Origin: Chlamydiota bacterium
GTDB taxonomy: Bacteria > Chlamydiota > Chlamydiia > Chlamydiales > Rhabdochlamydiaceae
Direction: 5' to 3'
Length of the DNA stretch: 7,805 nucleotides
Assembly (NCBI GenBank): GCA_011065225.1
Contig: JAAKFC010000068.1
Coordinates: 1 to 7,805, forward strand
A model generated the notes under the pieces. It worked only from the letters and a program-made list of their open reading frames with translations, made no database searches and was not told where the DNA came from. The position numbers and the translations under genes are program-made. This document shows, in pieces, positions 1 through 5,745 of this stretch. Numbering within the stretch: position 1 is the first letter of the stretch; each line of letters opens with the position of its first letter.

Positions 1-174
1 ATCGAAGTAAAAAGCACGCATTCGATCGATACAAATGATCTAAAAGGATTGAGGCATCTCAAATCTCTCACAAAAAAGAAGTTTCTAAGAGGAATTGTTT
101 TGTATCAAGGTGATCAAATGGGATGTTTTGATGACAATCTCTGGACTATTCCCATACAAGCACTCTGGGAATAG
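1..174 (+). CDS. DUF4143-type AAA ATPase, C-terminal end (partial)
   Basis: The window opens inside a plus-strand reading frame that gives 57 residues and ends at TAG 172-174. The start IEVKS, followed by a lysine-rich LKGLRHLKSL helix and the closing pattern GIVLYQGD...LWTIPIQALWE, matches the usual C-terminus of the large prokaryotic ATPase family with a DUF4143 C-terminal domain. In that family the E-V-K triad belongs to a restriction-endonuclease-like fold, and the final strand ends in 'LPISALW'-type sequences. These proteins are P-loop ATPases of poorly known role, common in accessory regions. The Walker motifs would lie left of the window, so whether the gene is intact cannot be judged. 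No gene follows on the same strand before 1728. The family call is from remembered patterns, not a search. Confidence 0.72.
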   Translation: MEVKSTHSIDTNDLKGLRHLKSLTKKKFLRGIVLYQGDQMGCFDDNLWTIPIQALWE

Positions 175-216
175 TTATTTTTCTAAAGTTTGTAGAGAGG
201 ATAACATCCGTAGTAG

Positions 217-327
217 AGCTACTCTAAAAAAAATGAGAGGCGACTTTTAAAATTTTTGGAAGAAGCAGTCCAAGCCTACTATCACAAACAGCCTTCGCCA
301 GCAATCGCCCCCGTTCTAGGCATTTAA
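217..327 (+). pseudogene. Possible coding remnant in the 175-383 spacer
   Basis: Between the ATPase stop and the end of the TPR gene there is no intact gene. One plus-strand frame from 217 to the TAA at 325-327 is open for 36 residues without a start codon. It reads in a protein-like way (NERRLLKFLEEAVQAYYHKQ, then PSPAIAPVLGI), with a plausible amphipathic helix and a Pro/Ala-rich tail. It may be the end of a decayed gene or part of a dispersed repeat. I do not recognise the family, and chance is a real alternative. Confidence 0.2.
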
Positions 328-356
328 GCCTCTAGGTGGACATTTACATTTTTAAT

Positions 357-404
357 CCCTAGAGAATTAGGAATGAACGCTCCTTAGAAGAGACTAGGGT
401 TTTT
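357..404 (+). terminator. Possible plus-strand intrinsic terminator
   Basis: CCCTAG (357-362) pairs with CTAGGG (394-399). An inner AGGA/TCCT pairing (369-372 with 381-384) closes an 8-nt loop, and five T residues (400-404) follow directly. Read on the plus strand this resembles a Rho-independent terminator that would stop transcription arriving from the ATPase gene. It lies partly inside the 3' end of the oppositely oriented TPR gene, and the internal mismatches make the stem weak. On the minus strand no T-run follows. Confidence 0.3.
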
Positions 405-1334
405 AGCTTCTGCAAGCTTTTTTATTTTATCAAGATCTTCTATAAAAAAACCCTCACATAAAGAACCTCTTTTACTAGTATTTACTCTATCGAACTTATT
501 TGAATTTAAATCATTAATTAGAAGCCCTTCTTTTACAGCATCAAGACTTTTTTCGAATTGCGAGTCAATCAAGTAAAGCACGGCTATACGTTTACTAAAC
601 CTGGCCCACAGGGTTGGATTTAAACCTTCCTTTAATTCTTTAAATTCTTCAAATCCTTTTTCTGTCAATTTACGGATAGATTCGTTCGGTGTTTGGGGAA
701 ATGAAGTTTTTTTCAGAAAAGCTCTTGCTCTCATATTATGAACGATAGCTTTTAATTCTAAATAGTGTTCCTGCTTGTCTGGATGTTCACTATCTTTCCC
801 TTTTTGAATCCCTTCTTCTGAAGCTTTAGAAGCTTCTTCAAATTTGTGCATTTGAATGCACGTGAAAGCTTTTTGGTAAAAAAGGGATACCAGAGTTTCT
901 GGACTTACCCCTTGTTTAATTTGAAGCCCTTTTTCTGCAGCTTTAAGAGCTCTGTCATATCTCTCTTTCGTAATGCAGTTAGGATCCAAAGACCACATAA
1001 ACCTAAAGGCATCTGAATAACTTATTTCGCCTTTGTCATCTAGAGATTTTCCCCTATGATTGTGAGCGAGAGCTATATCATTAAAAAAACGTGCCAACGT
1101 GTCATTATTTATACCATCAATTTGAAGCCCTTCTTCTGCAGCTTCAATAGATAAGTCATATTCACCCTTTTCAAGATGAGCGATAAATCTTGCTCTAATT
1201 TGCTCCACCTGTTGGACTACAACTCCTTGTTGCTGAACAAATAAATTAGTTGGGATTTGCTCATCATTCGAAGAATTCACGGAACGTTTTACAATATTGG
1301 CATTGGAGTTGGCATTTAAAGAAATACTAGACAT
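384..1334 (-). CDS. TPR-like repeat protein, unknown role
   Basis: Encodes 316 residues from ATG 1332-1334. This start is preferred over the upstream in-frame GTG (1356-1358) because AGGAGG (1339-1344) sits 4 nt before it and because the GTG would lie at the transcription start. The protein has a Ser/Asn-rich N-terminus (MSSISLNANSNANIVKRS) with no signal peptide or membrane segment, then helical repeats. A recurring motif 'xYDxALxAAEEGLQI' appears at about residues 57-72, 124-139, 163-179 and 258-273, the pattern of the second TPR helix. Spacing is irregular (67, 39 and 95 residues), so the repeats are degenerate or separated by inserts. TPR solenoids mediate protein-protein contacts. In intracellular bacteria such proteins include secretion chaperones and host-directed effectors, but nothing here decides between these. 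It appears monocistronic, and the upstream spacer carries an inverted-repeat element. Confidence 0.8.
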   Translation of the reverse strand: MSSISLNANSNANIVKRSVNSSNDEQIPTNLFVQQQGVVVQQVEQIRARFIAHLEKGEYDLSIEAAEEGLQIDGINNDTLARFFNDIALAHNHRGKSLDDKGEISYSDAFRFMWSLDPNCITKERYDRALKAAEKGLQIKQGVSPETLVSLFYQKAFTCIQMHKFEEASKASEEGIQKGKDSEHPDKQEHYLELKAIVHNMRARAFLKKTSFPQTPNESIRKLTEKGFEEFKELKEGLNPTLWARFSKRIAVLYLIDSQFEKSLDAVKEGLLINDLNSNKFDRVNTSKRGSLCEGFFIEDLDKIKKLAEAKNPSLF

Positions 1335-1360
1335 AAGACCTCCTTTTTTATTAAGCACAC

Positions 1361-1369
1361 ATCATAACA
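1361..1369 (-). promoter_or_regulatory. Extended -10 promoter of the TPR gene
   Basis: On the minus strand the sequence reads TG-T-TATGAT, an extended -10 element. The -35 position 17 nt upstream falls in a run of T residues, which is a poor -35 but is compatible with an extended -10 promoter. Transcription would begin near 1354 and give a leader of about 20 nt containing the AGGAGG at 1339-1344, a normal arrangement. The assignment is by eye. Confidence 0.45.
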
Positions 1370-1406
1370 TCTTTAATAATAAAAAAAAACAAATGTAAAT
1401 TTTTTT

Positions 1407-1572
1407 TATACACATCGTGGATGAAGAATTGGGAATTTGACAAGGAGGCTTCTCAAATTTTTTGGATGCGACGAGTTTGCAGTGTTCATAGACACGGAGC
1501 GAGGAGCAGGCGAAAAATTTGAAAGATAGCCGACGTGAGTCAAAAACTAATTCTTCATTCTCGATGTGTATA
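1407..1572. repeat. 166-bp inverted-repeat (MITE-like) element
   Basis: The outer arms 1407-1430 and 1549-1572 are inverted copies matching at 22 of 24 positions (TATACACATCG, then ATGAAGAATT). Similarity continues inward more loosely: TTTGAC is shared, then GGCT...CAAATTTTT, so each arm is about 60 nt. The roughly 45-nt centre is GC-richer (GCGACGAG...GGAGCGAGGAGCAGG). There is no transposase and no convincing gene inside; the frames crossing it look like repeat translations. Size, long inverted ends and position in a divergent intergenic spacer fit a miniature inverted-repeat element or a palindromic intergenic repeat. No target-site duplication is obvious, and no second full copy is in the window. 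Confidence 0.6.
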
Positions 1573-1587
1573 TACAGATTGTGATTC

Positions 1588-1689
1588 AAAAATCGGCTTT
1601 TCTCTTCCCTTGCCCTTGTATCTCCACCTTTCCTGTCCTCTCCATCGGCTTTTGGGGGTAAATGCCCCCATTGTGGTACTCAAAATTAA
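1588..1689 (+). pseudogene. Zinc-ribbon-like reading-frame tail, possible remnant
   Basis: A start-less plus-strand frame ending at TAA 1687-1689 closes with GGKCPHCGTQN, a typical CPxCG zinc-knuckle sequence, preceded by low-complexity Pro/Ser/Leu. No second CxxC pair is visible upstream and the frame runs back to the edge of the inverted-repeat element. It could be the last residues of a gene cut by that element, or chance. The same DNA contains GGGGG (1654-1658) and CCCCC (1665-1669), which can form a short hairpin. Confidence 0.18.
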
Positions 1690-1727
1690 ATACTCTTTTG
1701 ATTTGCAAAATTTGGTAAAGTAACACC

Positions 1728-2486
1728 ATGACGATTTGGGTTTTGGCAGATGTGCATTTAGCTTTTGGGGCTCCGAAGAAAAGTATGGAGGCCTTTGGAC
1801 CTGCTTGGAAGGATTATCCCAATAAAATCAAATCCGCATGGGAAAAAGTCGTTGGGCCCGATGATTTAGTCCTGATCCCCGGGGATATTTCTTGGGCGAT
1901 GAAAATGGACGACGCGCTCAAAGATTTGGATTTTTTGGATGCACTCCCAGGAGAAAAGCTCCTCATTCGTGGGAATCACGATTACTGGTGGCCCTCTGCA
2001 AGCAAACTGCGCGCAATTATCCCTCCCACCATTCATTTCATTCAGAATAGTGCATTTGATTGGAATGATGTGACGTTTGGCGGCACAAGACTTTGGGATA
2101 CACGCGAATATTCATTCAATGATGTGATCGAATTTGTCGAAAACCCCCTTGCTAGAAAAAAGAGTCCAGAAGAACTTGCAAGAGCAAAAGAAGAAGGGGA
2201 AAAGATTTTTATGCGCGAGTTGGAGCGTTTGAAATTGAGTTTAGAAAAACTCAATCCAAAAGCCAAATACCGCATTGCACTCACCCATTATCCACCTATT
2301 GGAGCAGATTTAAAACCGAGCCGAGTTTCTGCGATCTTAGAGGATTATAAGATTGACATTTGCGTTTTTGGACATTTGCACAATGTGCGGGAAAGTAGCC
2401 TGCCTTTTGGAAGTGCCCGAGGAGTGCGCTATATCTTTGCTTCAGCCGATTATTTAGGCTTCGCTCCGATCAAGGTCCTTGACTAA
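1728..2486 (+). CDS. Calcineurin-like metallophosphoesterase
   Basis: A complete 252-residue cytosolic protein with the full set of metallophosphoesterase metal-binding motifs: DVH (D8, H10), GDISW (G52-D53), GNHD (G82-D85), H187 in THYPP, and GHLH (G215-H218). These residues normally hold a two-metal centre (Mn/Fe type) that hydrolyses phosphomonoesters or phosphodiesters. The signatures 'GDISWAMK', 'NHDYWW' and C-terminal 'SADYLGFAPIKV' place it in the subfamily of about 230-280 residues widespread in Firmicutes and Chlamydiae and usually annotated only as 'phosphoesterase'; its substrate is unknown. ATG 1728 is the only sensible start, since the D8-x-H10 strand begins at residue 3. The Shine-Dalgarno is weak and I see no clear promoter close by. 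Its last 33 bp overlap the end of the convergent gene. Confidence 0.9.
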   Translation: MTIWVLADVHLAFGAPKKSMEAFGPAWKDYPNKIKSAWEKVVGPDDLVLIPGDISWAMKMDDALKDLDFLDALPGEKLLIRGNHDYWWPSASKLRAIIPPTIHFIQNSAFDWNDVTFGGTRLWDTREYSFNDVIEFVENPLARKKSPEELARAKEEGEKIFMRELERLKLSLEKLNPKAKYRIALTHYPPIGADLKPSRVSAILEDYKIDICVFGHLHNVRESSLPFGSARGVRYIFASADYLGFAPIKVLD

Positions 2487-3449
2487 TTGGAAAAATTCTT
2501 TCACAGTTTTGTCACTGGATGCAATTTCTTTTTCCAAAGGAATTTTTTGTCTACTTCTTAGCATTTCATAGACTTTTTCTGCTTTTTCCTCTCGATCTAA
2601 AAGTCGATAGAATTGACTTGCAATTGCGAGGAGTTCTTGGAAGTCTTGTTCAGTTTGAAGGAATGGGCGGGCATACGAAACAGTTTTAATGAAATAGGGA
2701 ATGGCCCCATGGTGAATCAAAAAACGGGCTATATCGAGCAAGAATTCAAAATCGGGATCTTCTTTTTGTTCTTCGAGGATACTGGCAAGGGCGCTATTTG
2801 CTTCGTCAATATCCGTATTTGCAATCAGGCGCACGTGCAAAAAATCAAACCACTTTACCTCATGGATATAGGGCTCAAAGGCATCGAGAATTTCAGAAGC
2901 ATAAAGACTATGCCCCTGATCAATTTGATCGGAAGTAAAGTCATAAATAAAACTTTCAAGATCATGCGAGCAATAAAGAGAAATTTCTTGGAAGATTTGC
3001 TGTGGATCTCCTCCCTGATCGACATGTTCATCGAGAATTCTCTCTAAATCGGAAATGGCATCTTGGATGGGCTTTTCATCCTCGAGTAGATCTTGATCAT
3101 ACAAATCGATCAAAAAGTCGAGCTGATCACAAAAAATGGAAAGAGATTGCTTAACAGGGAGCAAACGTCGCCAGAGTTCAAAAAGGAGAAGATAGACCTG
3201 ATCAAAATCAGTCATATCTTCACGAGTCCAGAGAGTCTCGGTTAATTCTTCTGGCGAAGAGACTGCTTCACCATATGCCAAAAAACGCTCTTCATCGAGA
3301 ACAAACCCTAAAGTTTTTAATTGGGCAAAGAGCTCTTCTACTTCGAGACTCCGCAAATCTTCGACTTGCCATTGAGCTACTGGAAGGGAAGAATCTTCCT
3401 GCCAATTCATCCGAATCAGGTTGTAAAGGGCACGTCCTTTTGTTTCCAT
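2454..3449 (-). CDS. Acidic helical protein of unknown function
   Basis: Encodes 331 residues from ATG 3447-3449, with AGGA nine nt upstream and a good promoter at 3481-3509. The product is strongly acidic (Asp/Glu-rich, many Gln), mostly helical in pattern, and has no signal peptide, membrane segment, cysteine cluster or catalytic motif that I can recognise. Leu/Phe-rich helices recur (for example YLLLFELWRRLLPVKQ, FLLDIARFLIHHG, FQELLAIASQFYRLLDREEK), suggesting an alpha-solenoid or TPR-like C-terminal half from about residue 215. It would be cytosolic and could be a scaffold or chaperone-like protein; that is only inference. It overlaps the metallophosphoesterase tail to tail and is divergent from the pseudopilin operon. 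Confidence 0.75.
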   Translation of the reverse strand: METKGRALYNLIRMNWQEDSSLPVAQWQVEDLRSLEVEELFAQLKTLGFVLDEERFLAYGEAVSSPEELTETLWTREDMTDFDQVYLLLFELWRRLLPVKQSLSIFCDQLDFLIDLYDQDLLEDEKPIQDAISDLERILDEHVDQGGDPQQIFQEISLYCSHDLESFIYDFTSDQIDQGHSLYASEILDAFEPYIHEVKWFDFLHVRLIANTDIDEANSALASILEEQKEDPDFEFLLDIARFLIHHGAIPYFIKTVSYARPFLQTEQDFQELLAIASQFYRLLDREEKAEKVYEMLRSRQKIPLEKEIASSDKTVKEFFQLVKDLDRSEA

Positions 3450-3480
3450 ATACTTTTTTCCTAAAAAAAAACCGCTTTTT

Positions 3481-3509
3481 ATGCTACTATTCTTTCAAAA
3501 AATCGTCAA
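3481..3509 (-). promoter_or_regulatory. Sigma-70-type promoter of the acidic protein gene
   Basis: On the minus strand TTGACG (3504-3509) is followed after exactly 17 nt by TAGCAT (3481-3486): five of six and four of six consensus matches at ideal spacing. Transcription would start near 3474 and leave a leader of about 25 nt with AGGA before ATG 3447-3449. The promoter sits under the first possible ATG of the divergent pseudopilin gene, which argues that translation of that gene begins further in, at 3511. Confidence 0.5.
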
Positions 3510-3510
3510 T

Positions 3511-3972
3511 ATGCCTAAGACAGCTTCTAAAAAACATTCGTTTGTTCTGCTCGAAATATTAATAGCTTTTGCGCTCGTCAGCATCGCAATTCTTCCTTTT
3601 TTCCGCTATCCCTTCCAGCATATGCAAAAAGAACTTTCAACACTATTTGAAATGGAATTAGAGCGGATCGCTCAGAATAAATTAACCGAGCTTCACACGC
3701 AACTCTTTCAAAAATCAATTGCCGAGCAATTGATTTTTGCAGATGGAAGGCAAACAAAACCGATTGAAACAAATCGAATCTCTGTCGATTTAGCACCAAA
3801 TTTTACACGTACATATGAAGAAAAAGTCTTTGTCACATGGGAAAGGCAAAAACTCTCGAATGATCGAATCATGACAGCACTTGTACATTTTAAATTACAA
3901 TATCGAAAGCCGAATAAGAGATGGATCATTCTTCAGGCAGAATCAAAGGCAGTTGCACAAAAAAAGATATAA
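3511..3972 (+). CDS. GspI-like minor pseudopilin
   Basis: A 153-residue type IV pilin-like protein and first gene of a three-gene operon. From ATG 3511 it has a short basic leader, MPKTASKKHS, then FVLLEILIAFALVSIAILPF. This is the class III signal motif with Glu at +5 followed by one hydrophobic helix (about residues 11-30), then a soluble Lys/Gln-rich domain. The start at 3511 is preferred over ATG 3481 because a short basic leader is expected and 3481 lies in the opposite promoter. In type II secretion, GspI nucleates the pseudopilus tip with GspJ and GspK in the inner membrane and periplasm. The GspI call rests on size, the 'LLEILIAFALV' style and the I-J-K gene order. The residue before the predicted cleavage site is Ser, not the usual Gly. 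No clear Shine-Dalgarno is seen. Confidence 0.65.
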   Translation: MPKTASKKHSFVLLEILIAFALVSIAILPFFRYPFQHMQKELSTLFEMELERIAQNKLTELHTQLFQKSIAEQLIFADGRQTKPIETNRISVDLAPNFTRTYEEKVFVTWERQKLSNDRIMTALVHFKLQYRKPNKRWIILQAESKAVAQKKI

Positions 3973-3978
3973 CATTTT

Positions 3979-4515
3979 ATGAAACGTCCCCTTTCTCTCT
4001 TAGAAGTCTGTATCGGCTTAGCTCTAACTGCGATTTTGCTCACCACCCTTTTTTCAGGGTTTCGCCATCTGATGAAAAACGGTGCTAAAATGGGAGAGGT
4101 ACGCCATCAGCTTCACCCCTACTTTGTCATGCAGATGCGACTGAATCAAATTTTTGAGTCTATCACTGAAGAGGGCCTCTTTTATACTGATATCCACGAA
4201 AAGGCAAATGGAAAGGCTCTCTATTTCACTTTCCAAAATGGCGTGGATCCCGATCCCCAATTTTGCGGTGAAATCGAAGGGGTGCTGTATTGCAGTAAAG
4301 AGAAGGAGATGATTCTTGAGCTTAAAGATGAGCGATCAGAAATTTTCCTTACAGAAGTCTCTTCTTTCAAGATGAAATTTTACGATCCCAAAGAAAATAA
4401 ATGGGTGGGAAAATGGGGGAAAAACTTTCTTCCTCCCCTCATTAAAATCCACATTGGAGAAAAAGAATATTCCTATCTTCTTCCTAGAGCCACACGCGAG
4501 GCAAAATTCTCATGA
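3979..4515 (+). CDS. GspJ-like minor pseudopilin
   Basis: A 178-residue protein starting 7 nt after the preceding stop. It opens with the very short leader MKRP and then LSLLEVCIGLALTAILLTTLF: Glu at +5 of the prepilin-type motif and a single hydrophobic helix (about residues 5-25). A mixed alpha/beta soluble domain follows, with FYDPKENKWVGKW and a conserved-looking 'LPPLIKIHI' strand near the C-terminus; the pattern 'K.WDG.LP..I.V.L' near the end is typical of GspJ. GspJ joins GspI and GspK at the pseudopilus tip. Pro replaces Gly at -1, which would be unfavourable for classical prepilin peptidase cleavage. It ends in a 4-bp ATGA overlap with the next gene, so the two are probably translationally coupled. 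Confidence 0.7.
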   Translation: MKRPLSLLEVCIGLALTAILLTTLFSGFRHLMKNGAKMGEVRHQLHPYFVMQMRLNQIFESITEEGLFYTDIHEKANGKALYFTFQNGVDPDPQFCGEIEGVLYCSKEKEMILELKDERSEIFLTEVSSFKMKFYDPKENKWVGKWGKNFLPPLIKIHIGEKEYSYLLPRATREAKFS

Positions 4516-5381
4516 ACGTCCTTCCCCTCGTTTCGGCCTTTCTTCTCATCTTTGCCATTTGCTCTTATACCTTTGTCCACACTGTTCGCACCGCGATTGA
4601 AGCAAAAACCCATTTTTCTGGGTCCTATCGGATCAGCAGAAAATTTGCTATTGATCTTGCTAGTGATGTCTATACAAAGCACAAAGCCGAAAATCTTCAT
4701 CCCCAGAAAAAGGGAGAAAACGAGACTCAAACCAAAGGAGAATATACTTCTCCTCGTGATTGGTTTAAAAAAATACCAGAGAGCAAACTCAACATCCGCC
4801 CATTACTTGAAGTGGGAGATCATTCTCGTTTAGAAAAAATCACTCTCACACTTATTCAAGATCTCTATAGTTTTGCTCCCTTTTACAAACAGGACCTCGA
4901 AAAAGAAATCCTCACTACATTTTTAGAAATCCTCAAAGAAGACAAAGAGATCATTCGTTTTGATGTTCTTCTCACAAAAATCCCACAAGAAAAGTTCACT
5001 CTATTTTACAAAGTGATAAAGGGAACCCATTCCTATAAGCTACATACAACGCTTGGTTATCCAGCACTTGGCGATTTCATTACTCTAGAAAAAACAAAAG
5101 AGAATCCGATCCATTTCTGCCATGCTTCACGCCCACTTCTCGAAACCGTCTTTGGGCCTACAATCACCCCCCTCATCATCAATGAAGAAAAGCATAAGTG
5201 GGAACCAGATCACAAACACCGCCCCATGAATAAACAGGAACTAGAGGCTTTTCTTCTTTCTCATCAACAGAGTCCAGCCGAATACCAAGAACTTTTTTCT
5301 TATGGCACTTCAAAGCAAACTTGCCCTTTTGACATTATCCATGATGGCGAGGCAGGGCTCCGCATCAAAATCGAAAAATAA
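4512..5381 (+). CDS. GspK-like tip pseudopilin or operon partner
   Basis: A 289-residue protein whose ATG overlaps the previous stop (ATGA, 4512-4515). The N-terminus is one hydrophobic segment (residues 3-22, LPLVSAFLLIFAICSYTF) followed by a long soluble domain containing only two cysteines beyond residue 200. It has no basic leader, no Gly-1 and no Glu+5. Known GspK proteins also lack Glu+5, are the largest minor pseudopilin (about 300 residues) and follow gspJ, so order, length and membrane topology fit GspK. The sequence itself is not recognisably GspK to me, and it could be a lineage-specific inner-membrane partner. It would act in the inner membrane facing the periplasm. Its stop lies 7 bp from the end of the convergent XRE gene, and no terminator is evident. 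Confidence 0.5.
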   Translation: MNVLPLVSAFLLIFAICSYTFVHTVRTAIEAKTHFSGSYRISRKFAIDLASDVYTKHKAENLHPQKKGENETQTKGEYTSPRDWFKKIPESKLNIRPLLEVGDHSRLEKITLTLIQDLYSFAPFYKQDLEKEILTTFLEILKEDKEIIRFDVLLTKIPQEKFTLFYKVIKGTHSYKLHTTLGYPALGDFITLEKTKENPIHFCHASRPLLETVFGPTITPLIINEEKHKWEPDHKHRPMNKQELEAFLLSHQQSPAEYQELFSYGTSKQTCPFDIIHDGEAGLRIKIEK

Positions 5382-5388
5382 CTCTGGG

Positions 5389-5676
5389 TTAAACTATACT
5401 CAAACGCAATTGCTTACCAATAGCTCGAGTTGCTTCACTCAAAGATTTGAGTGTTGAAGGTTTTGTTGGATCAAGGATACGACTGACGGAAGAACGACTT
5501 GTTCCCATTCTCTCTGCTAAGTCTGCTTTATTCAATTTTTGTCTTCTCAATTCTTTTTCTAATTGATAAACAAATACCCGTTTAGCAGCTACAGATTCTA
5601 CTTCTTCAAGAAGACCTTCCTCTTCAAGAAATTCATCAAAATTAGAACCAATATGTTTTCTATGACCCATACTCAT
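5389..5676 (-). CDS. XRE-family antitoxin-like regulator (HigA type)
   Basis: Encodes 95 residues from ATG 5674-5676. A TTG 15 nt upstream (5689-5691) and an ATG two codons downstream (5668-5670) are alternatives, and the Shine-Dalgarno is poor (GGAAA). The protein follows a familiar small-antitoxin layout: 'HIGSNFDEFLEEEGLLEEV' N-terminal helix, 'RVFVYQLEKELRRQKL', a Cro/C1 helix-turn-helix (about residues 48-70, LNKADLAERMGTSRSSVSRI), then 'LDPTKPSTLKSLSEATRAIGKQLRLSIV'. Relatives typically sit beside a HigB/RelE-type toxin gene, which they neutralise and co-repress. Here no toxin gene is next to it: upstream is the histidine kinase and downstream the convergent pseudopilin operon. It may therefore be an orphan regulator or a decayed module. 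A palindrome overlaps its promoter. Confidence 0.85.
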   Translation of the reverse strand: MSMGHRKHIGSNFDEFLEEEGLLEEVESVAAKRVFVYQLEKELRRQKLNKADLAERMGTSRSSVSRILDPTKPSTLKSLSEATRAIGKQLRLSIV

Positions 5677-5714
5677 TTTTTTGGTTTCCAACTAGCCGAA
5701 TGCATTTGAGAAGG

Positions 5715-5736
5715 ATTGTACCAAAATTGGTACAAT
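5715..5736. promoter_or_regulatory. Palindromic operator of the XRE regulator
   Basis: Two perfect 10-nt inverted arms, ATTGTACCAA (5715-5724) and TTGGTACAAT (5727-5736), flank a 2-nt centre. This is the only strong palindrome in the 69-bp spacer before the XRE gene and it overlaps the candidate -10. Antitoxins of this class commonly bind such sites and repress themselves, so autoregulation is the natural inference. The perfection of the arms is seen directly; binding is not proven. Confidence 0.6.
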
Positions 5737-5745
5737 TTAAGTCAA
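5715..5745 (-). promoter_or_regulatory. Promoter of the XRE regulator
   Basis: On the minus strand TTGACT (5740-5745) and TACAAT (5715-5720) resemble -35 and -10 hexamers with five of six matches each, separated by 19 nt, which is longer than the optimum of 17. The -35 directly abuts the stop codon of the kinase gene. The palindrome covers the -10 and the spacer, so a bound repressor would exclude RNA polymerase. The long spacer could mean a weak promoter. Confidence 0.45.

Noticed and set aside
316..335. Possible hairpin CTAGGC...GCCTCTAG as terminator of the TPR gene
   Set aside because: Short stem with a bulge and no T-run on the minus strand.
1362..1589. 75-codon minus-strand open frame across the inverted-repeat element
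   Set aside because: It is a translation of the repeat, has no Shine-Dalgarno and begins and ends in AT-rich repeat ends; the repeat explains it better.
1654..1669. GGGGG/CCCCC hairpin as a terminator or riboswitch element
   Set aside because: Only five pairs, no T-run on either strand and no wider conserved fold visible.
1535..1723. 62-codon plus-strand open frame just before the metallophosphoesterase
   Set aside because: No ribosome site, start inside the repeat arm, low-complexity Leu/Pro composition; no support as a gene.
2613..3047. 144-codon plus-strand open frame
   Set aside because: Lies wholly antisense within the acidic protein gene, which has good start signals and promoter; a shadow frame.
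5436..5453. Perfect inverted repeat CACTCAAA-GA-TTTGAGTG
   Set aside because: Lies inside the XRE coding region, is not followed by a T-run, and so is not supported as a terminator; may be chance or codon-driven.
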